This document shows, in pieces, positions 21,781 to 32,404 of a DNA stretch of 64,000 nt. The position numbers were made by a program, and so were the translations under genes. Location of the stretch: the NCBI GenBank assembly GCA_002964805.2, contig PUDQ02000085.1, positions 372,001-436,000 of the forward strand. Reading direction: 5' to 3'. The notes beneath the pieces are model-generated. The model searched no databases. It saw only the letters and a program-made list of their open reading frames with translations, and was not told the DNA's origin. This stretch comes from Trametes villosa. Its lineage: Eukaryota > Basidiomycota > Agaricomycetes > Polyporales > Polyporaceae. Within the stretch, counting starts at the first letter, position 1. The number at the start of each line of letters is the position of its first letter.

Positions 21781-23633
21781 ATGCCTGGGGTTACGCTGGA
21801 AGGCTCGCGGAAGCTCGGGGGCTATGAGTTCTTTGAGAAGGTGCTGGGGAACCCGAAGTTCATCGTCGCGCCTATGGTCGACCAAAGCGAGCTGGTGCGT
21901 TTGTATGGTTTGTACTGAGGGTTTGTGTGTCAACTGAGGATTAGGCTTGGAGGAAATTGTCTAGGCGGTATGGTGCTCAGGTATGTATGCACTCAAATGG
22001 ACACTACTGGTGCGGTCAACTCAACTATCCGTAGGTGGTGTACACCCCCATGATCAACGCGAAGGTAGGCTCCAACCGCGAGGCACGCTTGCCTCTGCTA
22101 AACTTGCAAACGCTCGCAGATGTTTGCGGAAGGCAACCGCAAGCCGTACCGGGAACAGAACTTTAACACCGTCCACGGGGAGGAGGGCGGCCCCGAGGAC
22201 CGGCCGCTCATCGTCCAGTTCTGCGCGAACAACGCCGAGCAGCTGCTCAAGTCCGCGAAGATGCTCGAGAAGCACTGCGACGCGGTGGACATTAACCTCG
22301 GGTGTCCGCAGGATATCGCGCGGAGGGGCCGGTATGGGTCGTTCTTGCAGGATGAGTGGGACCTCATTTACGAGATGAGTGCGTGCGGCGTTCCGATTGT
22401 GTGTGTTGTGGTTGCTGACGGTGTGTCTAGTCAATACTCTGCACAAGAACCTGTCGATACCTGTCACTGCGAAGTTCCGCGTATTCCCTACTGTTGAGAA
22501 GACGGTGGAATATGCGAAGATGCTGGAGAGCGCGGGCGCGCAGATCCTGACATGCCATGGTCGCACTCGGGAGCAGCGCGGCCAACGATCTGTCAGTCGT
22601 CCTATAGGAAGTGCGGCTCCACAATATGCTGACGTCATGCCCACAGGGTCTGGCGGACTGGGAGAAAATCCGTGCGGTTAAGCAGGCGGTTTCAGTGCCG
22701 GTCATCGCGAACGGCAACGTCCTGTTCTACGGAGACATCGAACGCTGCCTGGCAGCTACGGGCGCGGACGCCGTCATGTCTGCGGAGGGGAACCTCTACA
22801 ACCCTGCCATCTTTATGCCCGCCCCTTCGCCTTCTGACCCAACTACCTCCCATCCTGCCGCGTCGAGCAGCTCGCACGCATCAATGTACCTCACGGGGTA
22901 CCATCCGCGGAATACGACGCTTGCGCTCGAGTACCTCGACATCGTCAAGTCGCAGAAGACGCTGACTACTCCGAGCGCGGTTAAAGGTCATCTGTTCAAG
23001 CTCTTGCGGCCTGCGCTGGGGAAGTACACCGATTTGCGCGAGCGGCTCGGCCGGGTGCGCGTGGAGCGGGCGGAGAGGGACAAGGATGGCGGTGCAGCTT
23101 GGGGCAGGTATGAGGAGATCATCCGAGAGCTTGATGAGCGGCTTGAGGTAAAACGTTCCCAGTACACCAATTATGCGCAGCACACTAAACTTATACGTCG
23201 ACAGGCTGACATTGAAACGGCGAAAGGGAAGTCCTTGGAGGAGCTTTCGCCGATCGACGAGGCTACTGGTTTCCCGATCCTCCCCCATTGGCTTGTGCAA
23301 CCGTACATCCGTCCCCTGCCCAAGGAGCCGGAGGAGGCGGTTCCTCCTCAGGAGAGCCAGAAGGGCGGTGTAGAGGTCGTTGGTAAGCCCTACATAGACT
23401 CCGTTTCTTTCAGACAAGGGGCTAATCCGGTGATAGCGACCGAGTGCGCCGCAGAGGAATCTGCGACACGCGGTTCAAAGCGGCCAATATCTGAGGAGCC
23501 TGGGGCTGCACCAGACTCGTCCATACCAGGGGATAGCGTAGAGGCAAAACGGGCGAAGTTATCGTCCGATGAGGGGCCCGCAGGTTCAGAGCCTACACCC
23601 GTGGAGGGCGAGCCTGCGCCCGCAGGACGGTAG
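21781..23633 (+). CDS. DUS1: tRNA-dihydrouridine synthase (Dus1-type)
   Basis: Eight exons (introns 21895-21944, 21981-22034, 22065-22119, 22379-22430, 22592-22646, 23148-23204, 23383-23436) give ~491 residues. The protein is an FMN-dependent TIM barrel that reduces uridine in the tRNA D-loop. Dus hallmarks: [45 protein letters not shown] with the catalytic Cys (~122), [31 protein letters not shown] and [18 protein letters not shown]. The barrel is followed by a helical domain and a Ser/Glu/Pro-rich tail of ~60 residues not typical of the core family. The last intron (54 nt, branch-like gctaatc) has no in-frame stop, so the 3' end could be read with or without it. I chose the spliced form. 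Confidence 0.9.
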
Positions 23634-23912
23634 CCCGTCGCGCGGTGTCCGTTGTTGTATCCTGCGGACGCTGTTGTTGCTTTACGTTACGGCCCATTCA
23701 CTTCGTACGCGCTGCTGCCTGCATGTTCTGGCAACGTCGAGAACGATCGGGACACATCTGGGGAGATCTTGCAGGATCTCGCGCGTAATCTCTGAATCCC
23801 GCCGCCGGACATACCGCGAGGCGCCCAATTGTATCATGGGCGCCAAGGTGCTTACCGCGATCGTCATTCGGGCGCCCGAGCCTCCCACCTTGCTCTCATC
23901 CACCCACCAGCC

Positions 23913-25663
23913 ATGTCCGACTCACAACCTGCTGAAGCCTCGTCGTCCGAGATCTCTATCAATGTGAAAGGTAACTCGGGGACGCGTGGAACGCACGGAT
24001 GCGCCGATCGTTGACGCTGCGCTCCCCAGGCCCGAGCGAGCTCAAGCTCCAGATCGTAATATCCACCGACAAGACCGTGGCCGAGCTCAAGCAGGCCATC
24101 GCGGAGAAGTCGGATGTCCCCGCAGACCGGCAGCGGCTCATCTACTCAGGTGTGTGCCTCCCCGTCCAGGCTTCTGCCGGAGCGCACGCTTACCGAGGGG
24201 CGGCTAGGACGGGTCCTGAAGGACGAGGATGCGCTTGCGACGTACAAGATCCAGAGTGGGCACACCATCCACATGGTGAAGGGCGCCGCGCGTGCGGGCC
24301 CGTCCGCACAGTCCTCGACGCCCCAGCAGCTCCCGACGATGCAGGCCGGCCAGAACCCGCACGATCCGCTCACGCAGCTGAACGGCCCCATGGGCTTTGG
24401 GCTCATGGCGGGCTTCAACCCGTTTGCGGAGATGGGGCTCAACCCGAACGATCCTAACATGGTGAGTGCTTGTGCCTGTATCAGGCGTGCGAGGGAGGGG
24501 TGGCAGGCAGAGGCTATATAAGATGACAGGGCGAAGGGGTGGACGCTGATACGGTCGCCGGATGGCGAAAGCGCACCAGTCCTTCCTACCAACCATCATG
24601 GCTGTCATAGGAGATCATTCGCTGACACGCCCCACCCACCTGCAGATGCAAACGATGCTCAACTCGCCCCAATTCCTGCAACAAATGTCAGGCGTCATGT
24701 CGAACCCCGCCGTGCTCGACCAGATCATCGCCTCGAACCCGCAGCTCGCGGCGATGGGCCCGCAGGTGCGCGAGGTGTTCCGCAGCGAGCGGTTCCGGCA
24801 GATGATGTCGAACCCGGAGACGCTCCGCATGATGCTCCAGATGTCGAGCCTCATGCGCGAGAACGGGATGGGCCCCGGCGGCGCGCCCGGGCTCGGCGGG
24901 CTCGGTACGCTGGGTGGCCTCGGGGGGCTCGGGGGTGCGGCGGGAGGTGGCTTCCCTGCACCCGGCCTGCCGTCGACGGCGCGCCAGCAGCAAGGAGAGG
25001 GCGCGGGCGCGGGCGCGGGCGCAGGTGCAGGGGCGGGCGCGCAGCAGCCAGCGGGGTCGCCACCGGCAGCCGGCGGGTTCCCCAACTTCTACCCCAATCC
25101 CTTCGCGCCGTATTCTTCGTTCCCGCTCGCGCCTCCCGCGGCTGGAACGCCAGGAGCTGCCCCTGCCGCTGGCTCTGAAGGCTCGGCAGCCGGCGCTGGT
25201 GGTGACGCGAGTGGTGCGGGCGCGGGCGCAGGCGCAGCACCAGGACTCGGCGGCGCGGGCCTGTTCGATCCTGCGGTTATGCAGCAGATGCTCGCAGCAA
25301 TGGGTGGCGGCGGTGGCGCAGGTGCGGCGGCAAACCCGTTCGGTGGCCTCGGTGGGCTCGGTGCATTTGGCGGGGGGCTTGGTGGGCTCGGTGCTGGCGG
25401 ACTGGGTGCCGGCGGGCTTGGTGCCTTCGGGGCCCCTCCTGCACCTGCAGACTCTCGGCCACCAGAGGAGCGGTTCCAGGTCCAGCTGCAGGTGCGTGGA
25501 ACTCCGGTGTTGTTGTGTTGGGGACGCAAGGAGCTGACGGACACGGCAGCAACTGCAGGACATGGGGTTCACGAACGCGTCGCAGAACATCCGGGCGCTG
25601 CTCGCGACTGGTGGGAACGTGCACTCTGCGATCGAGTATATTCTGGGCGGAGGGGGGCTGTGA
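23913..25663 (+). CDS. DSK2: Ubiquilin/Dsk2-type proteasome shuttle
   Basis: Five exons (introns 23971-24029, 24150-24207, 24462-24645, 25492-25549) encode ~463 residues. An N-terminal ubiquitin-like domain (~15-88, [34 protein letters not shown]) binds the proteasome. A Met/Gln-rich STI1-type region ([33 protein letters not shown]) follows, and a C-terminal UBA domain ([20 protein letters not shown], then AIEYIL) binds ubiquitin chains. It ferries ubiquitinated clients to the proteasome. Between STI1 and UBA is an unusually long Gly/Ala-rich stretch with runs of alternating Gly-Ala. The final acceptor at 25549 is chosen over a competing one nine bases downstream because it gives the canonical QLQxMGF UBA start. 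The 184-nt intron before the STI1 exon is the longest here. Confidence 0.94.
25001..25040 (+). repeat. Gly-Ala coding minisatellite in DSK2
   Basis: Tandem gcgggc-type hexamers encode alternating Gly-Ala inside the linker between the STI1 and UBA regions. Such repeats are prone to copy-number change. Confidence 0.7.
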
Positions 25664-26368
25664 GTGGATGTGAGAGGCCGCGACTAGACGGGCAGTAGTT
25701 CTTGGGAGTTGTTGTACGAAATACGGACGGAGGAATGACATACGATCACCACTGCCGACTCTGTGTGTTCACTGGCATGTCCGAGGGCTACCAGCTGTGC
25801 ACACCGCCCAACCCACCGCCCGCCACCGCCCACCGTGTTAATGGACCGCCTCACGTCTCCTTCTATATATAGAAATGGATCTGCGGATCTGCAAGATACA
25901 ATTGTGCTTGCGTCGGTGCTCGCACCAAAACGATATCCTTGCTCGCGAGGATGCGCATGTACACACGCACCCACACCTTGTTTCTTCCTTCCATGGCTTC
26001 GGTCTCTGCTGCCTCTGTAGCCCTTCCCTTGTACGCAGTTCTCTGGCGAATCGCCCACGGGCGTGTATTGCAACATAGCCCCGCGAAGACTCGTGTATAA
26101 GGAGCGAGGCGGTGCGATGTGGCGTCTATCCCACCAATTTAGCCTCCCTCGCGCAGCACGCGTCCATCCCTCCCCTCCCTCCTCCGCTGGGCCCCTTCTC
26201 GTCGATCTGCACACGTATAGCCCTGACAGGGCTTCTTGAACTCTCTTGTTGTCTACTTCTCCTGCTCGATACGCGCTCCTAGTCTCGAAACTCACCGAGC
26301 GCGGTACCATAGCCCCGGCGTGGTTGCTACTTGAGTCCAACTGCTATAGTGAGACGAGCACACTGCTC
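25664..26368. promoter_or_regulatory. Promoter region of C2 protein A
   Basis: The last ~600 bp share recognisable blocks with the region before the tandem duplicate (a gagcgaggcggtgcgatg block at 26102-26119, and gcagcacgcgtccatccc), so regulatory DNA was duplicated with the gene. A TATA-like tctatatata lies near 25862-25871. Confidence 0.5.
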
Positions 26369-28575
26369 ATGCATTCCACCGAGTGAGTCACATCCTCCTG
26401 ATTGGGAACCAGTATGCTCACTATTGCGGTCCTCCACGCGCGCGCAGCCCGTGGCATCTGACTGGTACGTACCACACTCCGGATCCGAGCGCGCTATCAC
26501 TGCCCCGCTGCCCGCAGACAGGCTGACTCGCCCCCGCCCGATAGTACTTCGAACGCGCGGGTTGCGATTCCTTCGCCCGGAGAAGTCGTGGAGGCCGATT
26601 GTCACTATCTCCGTCGTCGACCGGGGCCACGACCACGGGCTTCCGCATGAGATTGTCCTGGGATGCGACGGACAGAACCCCAACCTGAAGTCCGCTATTC
26701 AACTGTGAGTACCGATGGTTCCTTGGCGGTTCTGTGGGGCACTGTGGTTCTCTTGATGGTCGATCTTCTGTGTTCGGGCTTGCGCGCTTGACTTCTGGGT
26801 GTACTGCGTCTATTTCAGTCATGTACTTCGGGGTGGTCTGTTGTCTTGCTGGGAATTTGCTCGTGATAGTTCAAGCTCCAACAACCAAACGCCAGCCCTG
26901 AACTTTGATACCTTCCAATGGCTTGTGTGGCATCTCCGCCCGCGACGACATGACACTGACCATTGTCATCGGTTCTAGCCACGATGTGAAGCCCTCGACG
27001 CGTCTTGTCGTGCAAGTATTCCACAAGTCCCAGACCAAGAAGAAGCACCGGAAAAGAACCCTTGTCGGGTCTGCCAACCTCTCCGTGGGCGAGTTCCTCA
27101 ACAGGCACCCGCTCCCCCACCCTCGGCCTGTCGAATATGACGTCCGCCTTTCCTGCCCACCACCACAGCGAAAAAGCCCAACCATTGGCGGAAAGCAGCA
27201 GCATAGTGCCGCGCTCACCCTCAAACTCGCTGTCCCACACCCCGCACACCCCTCGCGACCAGGCTCACCTCTATCGGACCAATACCCAGAAACCGACGCA
27301 ATACTATCAGACGCACCATCTTGTATGTTCTGCCTCCTGCCTGCGCCTGTGAGGTCAGCAATCTAACCGGTGCGGTCTATAGCTTCCAGAGGCCCAATAT
27401 CTGCCGTAACAGACGAACCGCCTCCCGAGAGACCTTGGGAGCAGTCACCAGAATCAGAAGTGCTCGGTGGACCGAGCGGCCTTAGGAGACGCAGGAGAAG
27501 AACACGCGGATTCCGCATCGACAGCGACTCGGAGGCCCATTTGTCCGATTCATCCGAGGAGCCCTGGATGCCGCCAACACCACCCGACGACTACTTCGAC
27601 GGCGTATACGACAACAACTCCGAAGGCGCCTGTGGGAGCGGACTCCAGGATACAAGCGAGGACTGCATGGCGTCTCCGAGTGTCCTACCCATGCATACCG
27701 ACCAAGCGAGCGTGTACAGCATGGAGCGCTCACTCTCATTCGCGCAGGCGGTCGTGGACGTCCTGGGTCCGTTCCAGGACCTGCGCGAGGCGGACGAGGA
27801 AGATGACGTTGAGAAGGTGGAGAAGATCCTCCAGAGGCTCTTGACGGAGTGGTACGTCGTAGGCGCATCGGTGGGTGCCTTCCATCTCTGAGTGCCGACT
27901 GCTTCCTGGAGCTTACGTCCGATTAGCTACTCGCGCTGGCGGGGATTGACGCTGCGGTCTTCGGGTTCGCACCCGACGCGACGTTCATCGTGGACGGCTT
28001 CTCGCGGAGCGTGGTCGCGATTGGCGCTATCGCGGCGGGTATCGGCCTTGTCAGCGACGCGTGGTTCCTAGTGCTATACAGCGGAGCCAACGCCGCCAAG
28101 TTCCAGGTAAGCATCCTCCTCGCGCTCCTATACTCAATCTATCGAAAACGTCTGCTCACCGCCGGCGCAGCGCATGACGAAGGACGTGTACAACTCGTAC
28201 TTCTTCTTCTGCCTGACGTGCCGGCTGCCGACGATGTGCATGTTCGTGTCCGCGCTCGCGCTGATGCTCTTCCTGCTCGGCGTCGCGTGGACGGCATGGC
28301 CAACGGCCGTGCTCGTGATGTCATTCGTCGCCGGCGTGCTCCTCTCTTCGCAGTTCCTCGTCTTCGGCATCCACCGCGCGGTCAACTTCGTCGTGTGGGT
28401 CGTCAGGGTGTCGTGGCGGAAGTGCGCGGGCGCGCGGAGGGGGGCGCAGCCGCCACATGGGCCACAGGCGCAGCCCGTGGCGGAGGTGCACCTTCCGTCA
28501 GCGCCGCGTGCTGCGCATGTGGGGAGGGCGCAGGATGGGATCCAGATGCCTGTGCCGGAGCCTGCAACGGTGTAA
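26369..28575 (+). CDS. C2-domain multi-pass membrane protein A
   Basis: Seven exons (introns 26383-26447, 26465-26544, 26705-26978, 27323-27382, 27871-27926, 28107-28170) give ~535 residues. Two tiny first exons (14 and 17 nt) yield MHSTDPWHLTVLRTRGL. They are supported by exact length conservation in copy B. Residues ~8-130 look like a C2 domain: SWRPIVTISVVD, EIVLGCDGQNPNLKSAIQL, STRLVVQVFHKSQTKKKHRK, RTLVGSANLSVGEFL. Few acidic Ca-binding residues are evident, so lipid or protein binding is more likely than Ca sensing. A Ser/Asp-rich linker with an Arg patch follows (~190-350). The C-terminal part has about four hydrophobic helices (around AVFGFAP, AIAAGIGLVSDAWFLVLY, FVSALALMLFLLGVAW, VLVMSFVAGVLL) and a Pro-rich tail. 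I do not recognise the family; a membrane scaffold or tether is a guess. Confidence 0.75.
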
Positions 28576-29442
28576 CTAGGCCGCGGCGGTCTCGTATTGG
28601 CCTCCCTTCCACCTCTCAATCATCGACTAGTAAGTTTTGTTGTTCGATCGCCAGAGCCTTACCTGACACATCTTCTCAGCCCACCCCGTCGCATCCTCAC
28701 GCGCGCCGAAATGGGCGCCATGCCTCTCCGCAGCACCCGACGACAACTATGGCGGAAGCGCTCTGCTCGCAGGAGACGGTAGCAGTTGGGACACATGTCC
28801 GCCGGCTATCAGCGCTAGACGTGGGTGTACCGAACAGATCCACCACTAGCTGTGCGCGCAGCGCACCGCCAGACACCGCCTACCGCCCACCACGGCGCCA
28901 CATTCAAATTGGATCGCTCGCCAATTCCTTCTAAGTACAGGAGTGGATACGGACATCTGTGGAACTACAGTGGTTTCGACTGCTAGTTTGCATGTAAAGT
29001 GATATACACAAATCCTCGCGACGATGGGCATGGCACACACACCCACGCTTCACCTTTTCCTTCGGCGACTCCCTCTATGGCCCCTTTAACGCTCCTCTCG
29101 TACAAAGTTCTCCGGCCAACAGGCCGCCGAGTGACATGGATGTATCACAACATCGCCCCGCGAAGCTTGGGGGTCGTCTGTATGAGCGAGGCGGTGCGAT
29201 GCATGGCGTCTACCCCGGCGATTTAGCCTTGAGCTCACTTGTGCAGCACGCGTCCATCCCCAGGCCTCCCCTCCCTCCTCCACTGAGCCCTCTTCTTGTC
29301 GAGCTGCCCACGTTTAGCCGAGCTTACCTGCCATCCGCCTCGTCTGCTTGCTACACGCTCCTAGTGCCGAGCGCGATACCAAAGCCTCAGCATGGCTGCT
29401 AGTCTGACCTCACCTGCCACTAGTGAGACGAGAGCACTGCTC
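28576..29442. other. 3' UTR of C2 protein A and promoter of copy B
   Basis: A candidate 3' UTR intron (28630-28679; donor gtaagt, acceptor ttctcag) begins 54 nt after the stop. Copy B has a matching one at exactly the same distance. The 29090-29440 part repeats the promoter blocks seen before copy A. Confidence 0.5.
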
Positions 29443-31641
29443 ATGCATTCCACCGGGTGAGTCCGATTTTGCTTATTGAAAGATTGTTCCGCTCACTATT
29501 ATGGTTATCCCGCGCGCGCAGCCCATGGCATCTGACCGGTACGTACCGCCCTCCGAAGGCCCCGCAGACAGTGCTGATTCGTCCCCATTCCGAAACCAGT
29601 ACTTCGCGCGCACGGGCTGCGCTCCCCCCGCCCAGAGAAGTCGTGGAGGCCGATCGTCACTATATCGGTTATCGACCAGGGCTACGACCCTGTGCTTCTG
29701 CATGAGATCGTACTGGGCTGCGATGGGCAGAACCCCAACCTGAGGCTAGCTTTTCAACTGTGAGTACCACGCTGCTAGGTTCCTGTGCTTTCAGAAACCC
29801 CTCGATGAGTCGGTGTGGTACCGTGAATCTCTTGGATAGCTGATCTTCTGTTGGGCTCTTGACTCCTGGCTGTTTTGCGTCTATTCCGGTCATGCTCTGC
29901 GAGGTGGTCTGCTGTCCTGTTGGGACTCTGCTTGTGTTACTTCAGACTTCAGCATCCGGACGTCAGCACCGAACTTGAATACCTCTAAATAGCTCGTGTG
30001 GCATCTCCGCCTGCGGCGACATGATACTCACATTCTCATTGGTTCCAGCCACGATGTGCAGCCCTCGACACGGCTTGTCCTGCAAGTATTCTACAGGTCC
30101 CAGACGAAGAAGAAGCACCGGAAAAGGACGCTCGTCGGCTCTGCGGACCTCTCCCTGGGCGAGTTCCTCAGCCGGCACCCACTCCCTCACCCTCGACCCG
30201 TCGAATACAACGTCTGCCTCTCCTGCCCGCCGTCACAGCGGAAAAGCCCAACCATAGGCGGAAAGCAGCTGAATGGTGCCACGCTCACCATCAAAGTCGC
30301 TGTCCCACACCCTGCGCCGCACCCCTCGCGACCAGGCTCGCCTCTACCTGACGAATGTATAGCCACAGAGGCGATACTAGCGGATGCATTTGCAAGTACG
30401 TTCTGCCACCTCCCTGCGTTCGCGAGAACTCTTATCTAACTGCTGCGTTTCGTAGCCTCCGGAGGCCAAATATCGGCAGTCATAGACGGAGCGGTCCCCG
30501 AGAGACCTTGGGGGCAGCCTCTAGAGCCAGAAGTGCCGGATACACCGAGCCGTCTCAGGAGACGAAGGCGACAAAGACGGGGATTCAACGTCGACGGCGA
30601 TTCAGAGGCGGATCTGTCCGATTCATCTGAGGAGCCCTGGATAGTACCAACATCACCCGTCGACTACTTGGACGGCGCATACGACGACGGCTCCGAACTT
30701 GAAGGCGCATCTGAAAGCGTGCTCCAGGAAATAAGCTACGCCTGCATGGCCCTCCCGAATATCCTGCCCGTGAATATCGACCAAGGGAGTATGAGCCGGT
30801 CACTCTCGTTTGTGCAAGCGGTCGCGAATACCCTCGGCCCGTACCAGGACCTCTGCGAAGCGGATGACAACGCGGAGAAGATGGAGAAGATATTGGACAG
30901 GCTCTTGAACCAGTGGTACCTCGTGGGCGCATCGGTGAGTGTCCTTCGATCCTGCGTGCCGATTATCTACTTACTGGGGCTTACGTCCGTTTACTAGCTA
31001 CTGGCGTTGGCGGCGATAGACGCTGCGGTCTTTGGGTTCGCACCGGACGCGGCGTTCACTGTGGACAGCTTCTCGCGCAGCGTGGTCGCGATTAGCGCGA
31101 TCGCGGCAGGCATCGGCCTCGTCAGCGATGCGTGGTTCCTGTTGCTGTACAACGACGCCAACGCCGCCAAGTTCCAGGTAAGCCTCCTCGCCCTCCCTTA
31201 TCTGACCACCTGCTAACCGCCTCTCCGCGCACGCAGCGCATCGCAAAGGACATGTACGACTCGTACTTCTTCTTCTGCCTGACGTGCCGGCTGCCGACGA
31301 TGTGCATGTTCGTCTCATCGTCCGCGCTGATGCTCTTCCTGCTCAGCGTCGCGTGGACGGCGTCGCCGACGGCGGTGCTCGTGATGTCGTTCGTCGCCGG
31401 CGTACTCCTCTCTTCGCAGTTCCTCGTCTTTGGCATCCACCGCACGGTCAACTTCGTCGTGTGGGCCGTGCGCGTGCCGTGGCGGGAGCTCGCGCGCGTG
31501 CGGAGGGGGGACCAGCCGCCGCATGGGCCGCAGGCGCAGCCCGTGGCCGAGGTGCAACTTCCCGCTGCCCCGCGTGCTACGCCTGCGGAGAGGGCGCGCG
31601 ACGGGATACAGACGCCTATGCTGGAACCCACGGCGGTGTAG
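29443..31641 (+). CDS. C2-domain multi-pass membrane protein B
   Basis: Tandem paralog of the gene at 26369-28575, with seven exons of matching lengths (14, 17, 160, 347, 479, 180, 405 nt; introns 29457-29521, 29539-29599, 29760-30048, 30396-30455, 30935-30997, 31178-31236), ~533 residues. The C2 part is conserved (EIVLGCDGQNPNLRLAFQL, STRLVLQVFYRSQTKKKHRK), as are the membrane helices. The linker differs most: copy B has several replacements and a small indel around the acidic patch. The open frame is intact, with no stop or frameshift, so both copies are probably functional. Function is unknown, as for copy A. Confidence 0.74.
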
Positions 31642-32404
31642 CTGGGTCGAGGCGGTCTTGTATCGTCCTCCCTTCCCATCTTCAACCACCAACCGGTAAG
31701 TTATACCGTTCGGTTCAGAGTTTCAACCAAAAGTAATAGTTATTTTCAGCCTCAGGACGCCCCGTCCTCACGCCGGCCAAAATGGGCGTTGCGAACCTCA
31801 GCAGCGACCGACCGCAGCCTGGCCACGGCGGAAGTGTCTTCTTCTCGAAGGCGGCCGGTGGCAGCTAGCGCACACGCTGGCCTTCCTGCCCGCGGAGCCA
31901 GTCCCACAGCGGGCCCCGGACGCCCACGGCACGACGACATCTTGACGGACACTGGATCTGTAAAATGTACTGGATGGAGATGATTGTTGTACAACGATCG
32001 GGGCACTTGCCGCAGTCAACTGTTGGATCAGTTTCGTCTTCGCGACTTGTCCAACTTAAGCACCTTCCAGTGAATAAATTGGCCTGACTGGTGGATTTTG
32101 GAGGGTGGGTGAAAATGTAATTGACAGAGTGTTGAGTATCGCGCGATAAGCTCCCCGATTTCTTTATGACACCAGGTACAACCCGAGTGGCAGCGTATGT
32201 TTCATAGGGCTTGGAATACTGGCAGATGAACCAGATTAACATGAGCCAAAAATGGCGTAGGAGTGCCCGAGGGGCTGGGAGCGGAGAGCGGGCGCTGAGA
32301 ATGACGCGCAGACGGGCGCCTTTTGTGCATAATTGGCTTCTCACCGCCCTCGACGACGCTCCCTCCCGCCCTCCGTCCCCCAGCCCCGCCGACCCGTCCG
32401 CCGG
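31642..32404. other. 3' flank of C2 protein B and promoter of Skt5-like gene
   Basis: Contains the candidate 3' UTR intron 31696-31749 (donor gtaagt, acceptor ttttcag). From ~31960 on the sequence no longer resembles unit A, which marks the duplication edge. No gene recognised. Confidence 0.45.

Larger units (their letters stand above)
25765..31960 (+). repeat. Tandem segmental duplication (two units of ~3.1 kb)
   Basis: Unit A (about 25765-28850) and unit B (about 28850-31960) are collinear: promoter blocks, seven coding exons with matching introns, and 3' flank including a spliced-looking 3' UTR. The boundaries are approximate because similarity fades at the edges. The direct orientation implies unequal exchange or replication slippage. 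Confidence 0.8.

Noticed and set aside
24688..25590. 300-codon minus-strand open frame
   Set aside because: It is antisense to the Gly/Ala-rich part of DSK2, with Cys/Arg/His-rich composition typical of a shadow frame.
27883..28934. Alternative 314-codon frame overlapping the end of C2 protein A
   Set aside because: It is out of frame with the membrane helices conserved between both copies and becomes Arg/Ala-rich after the first splice site.
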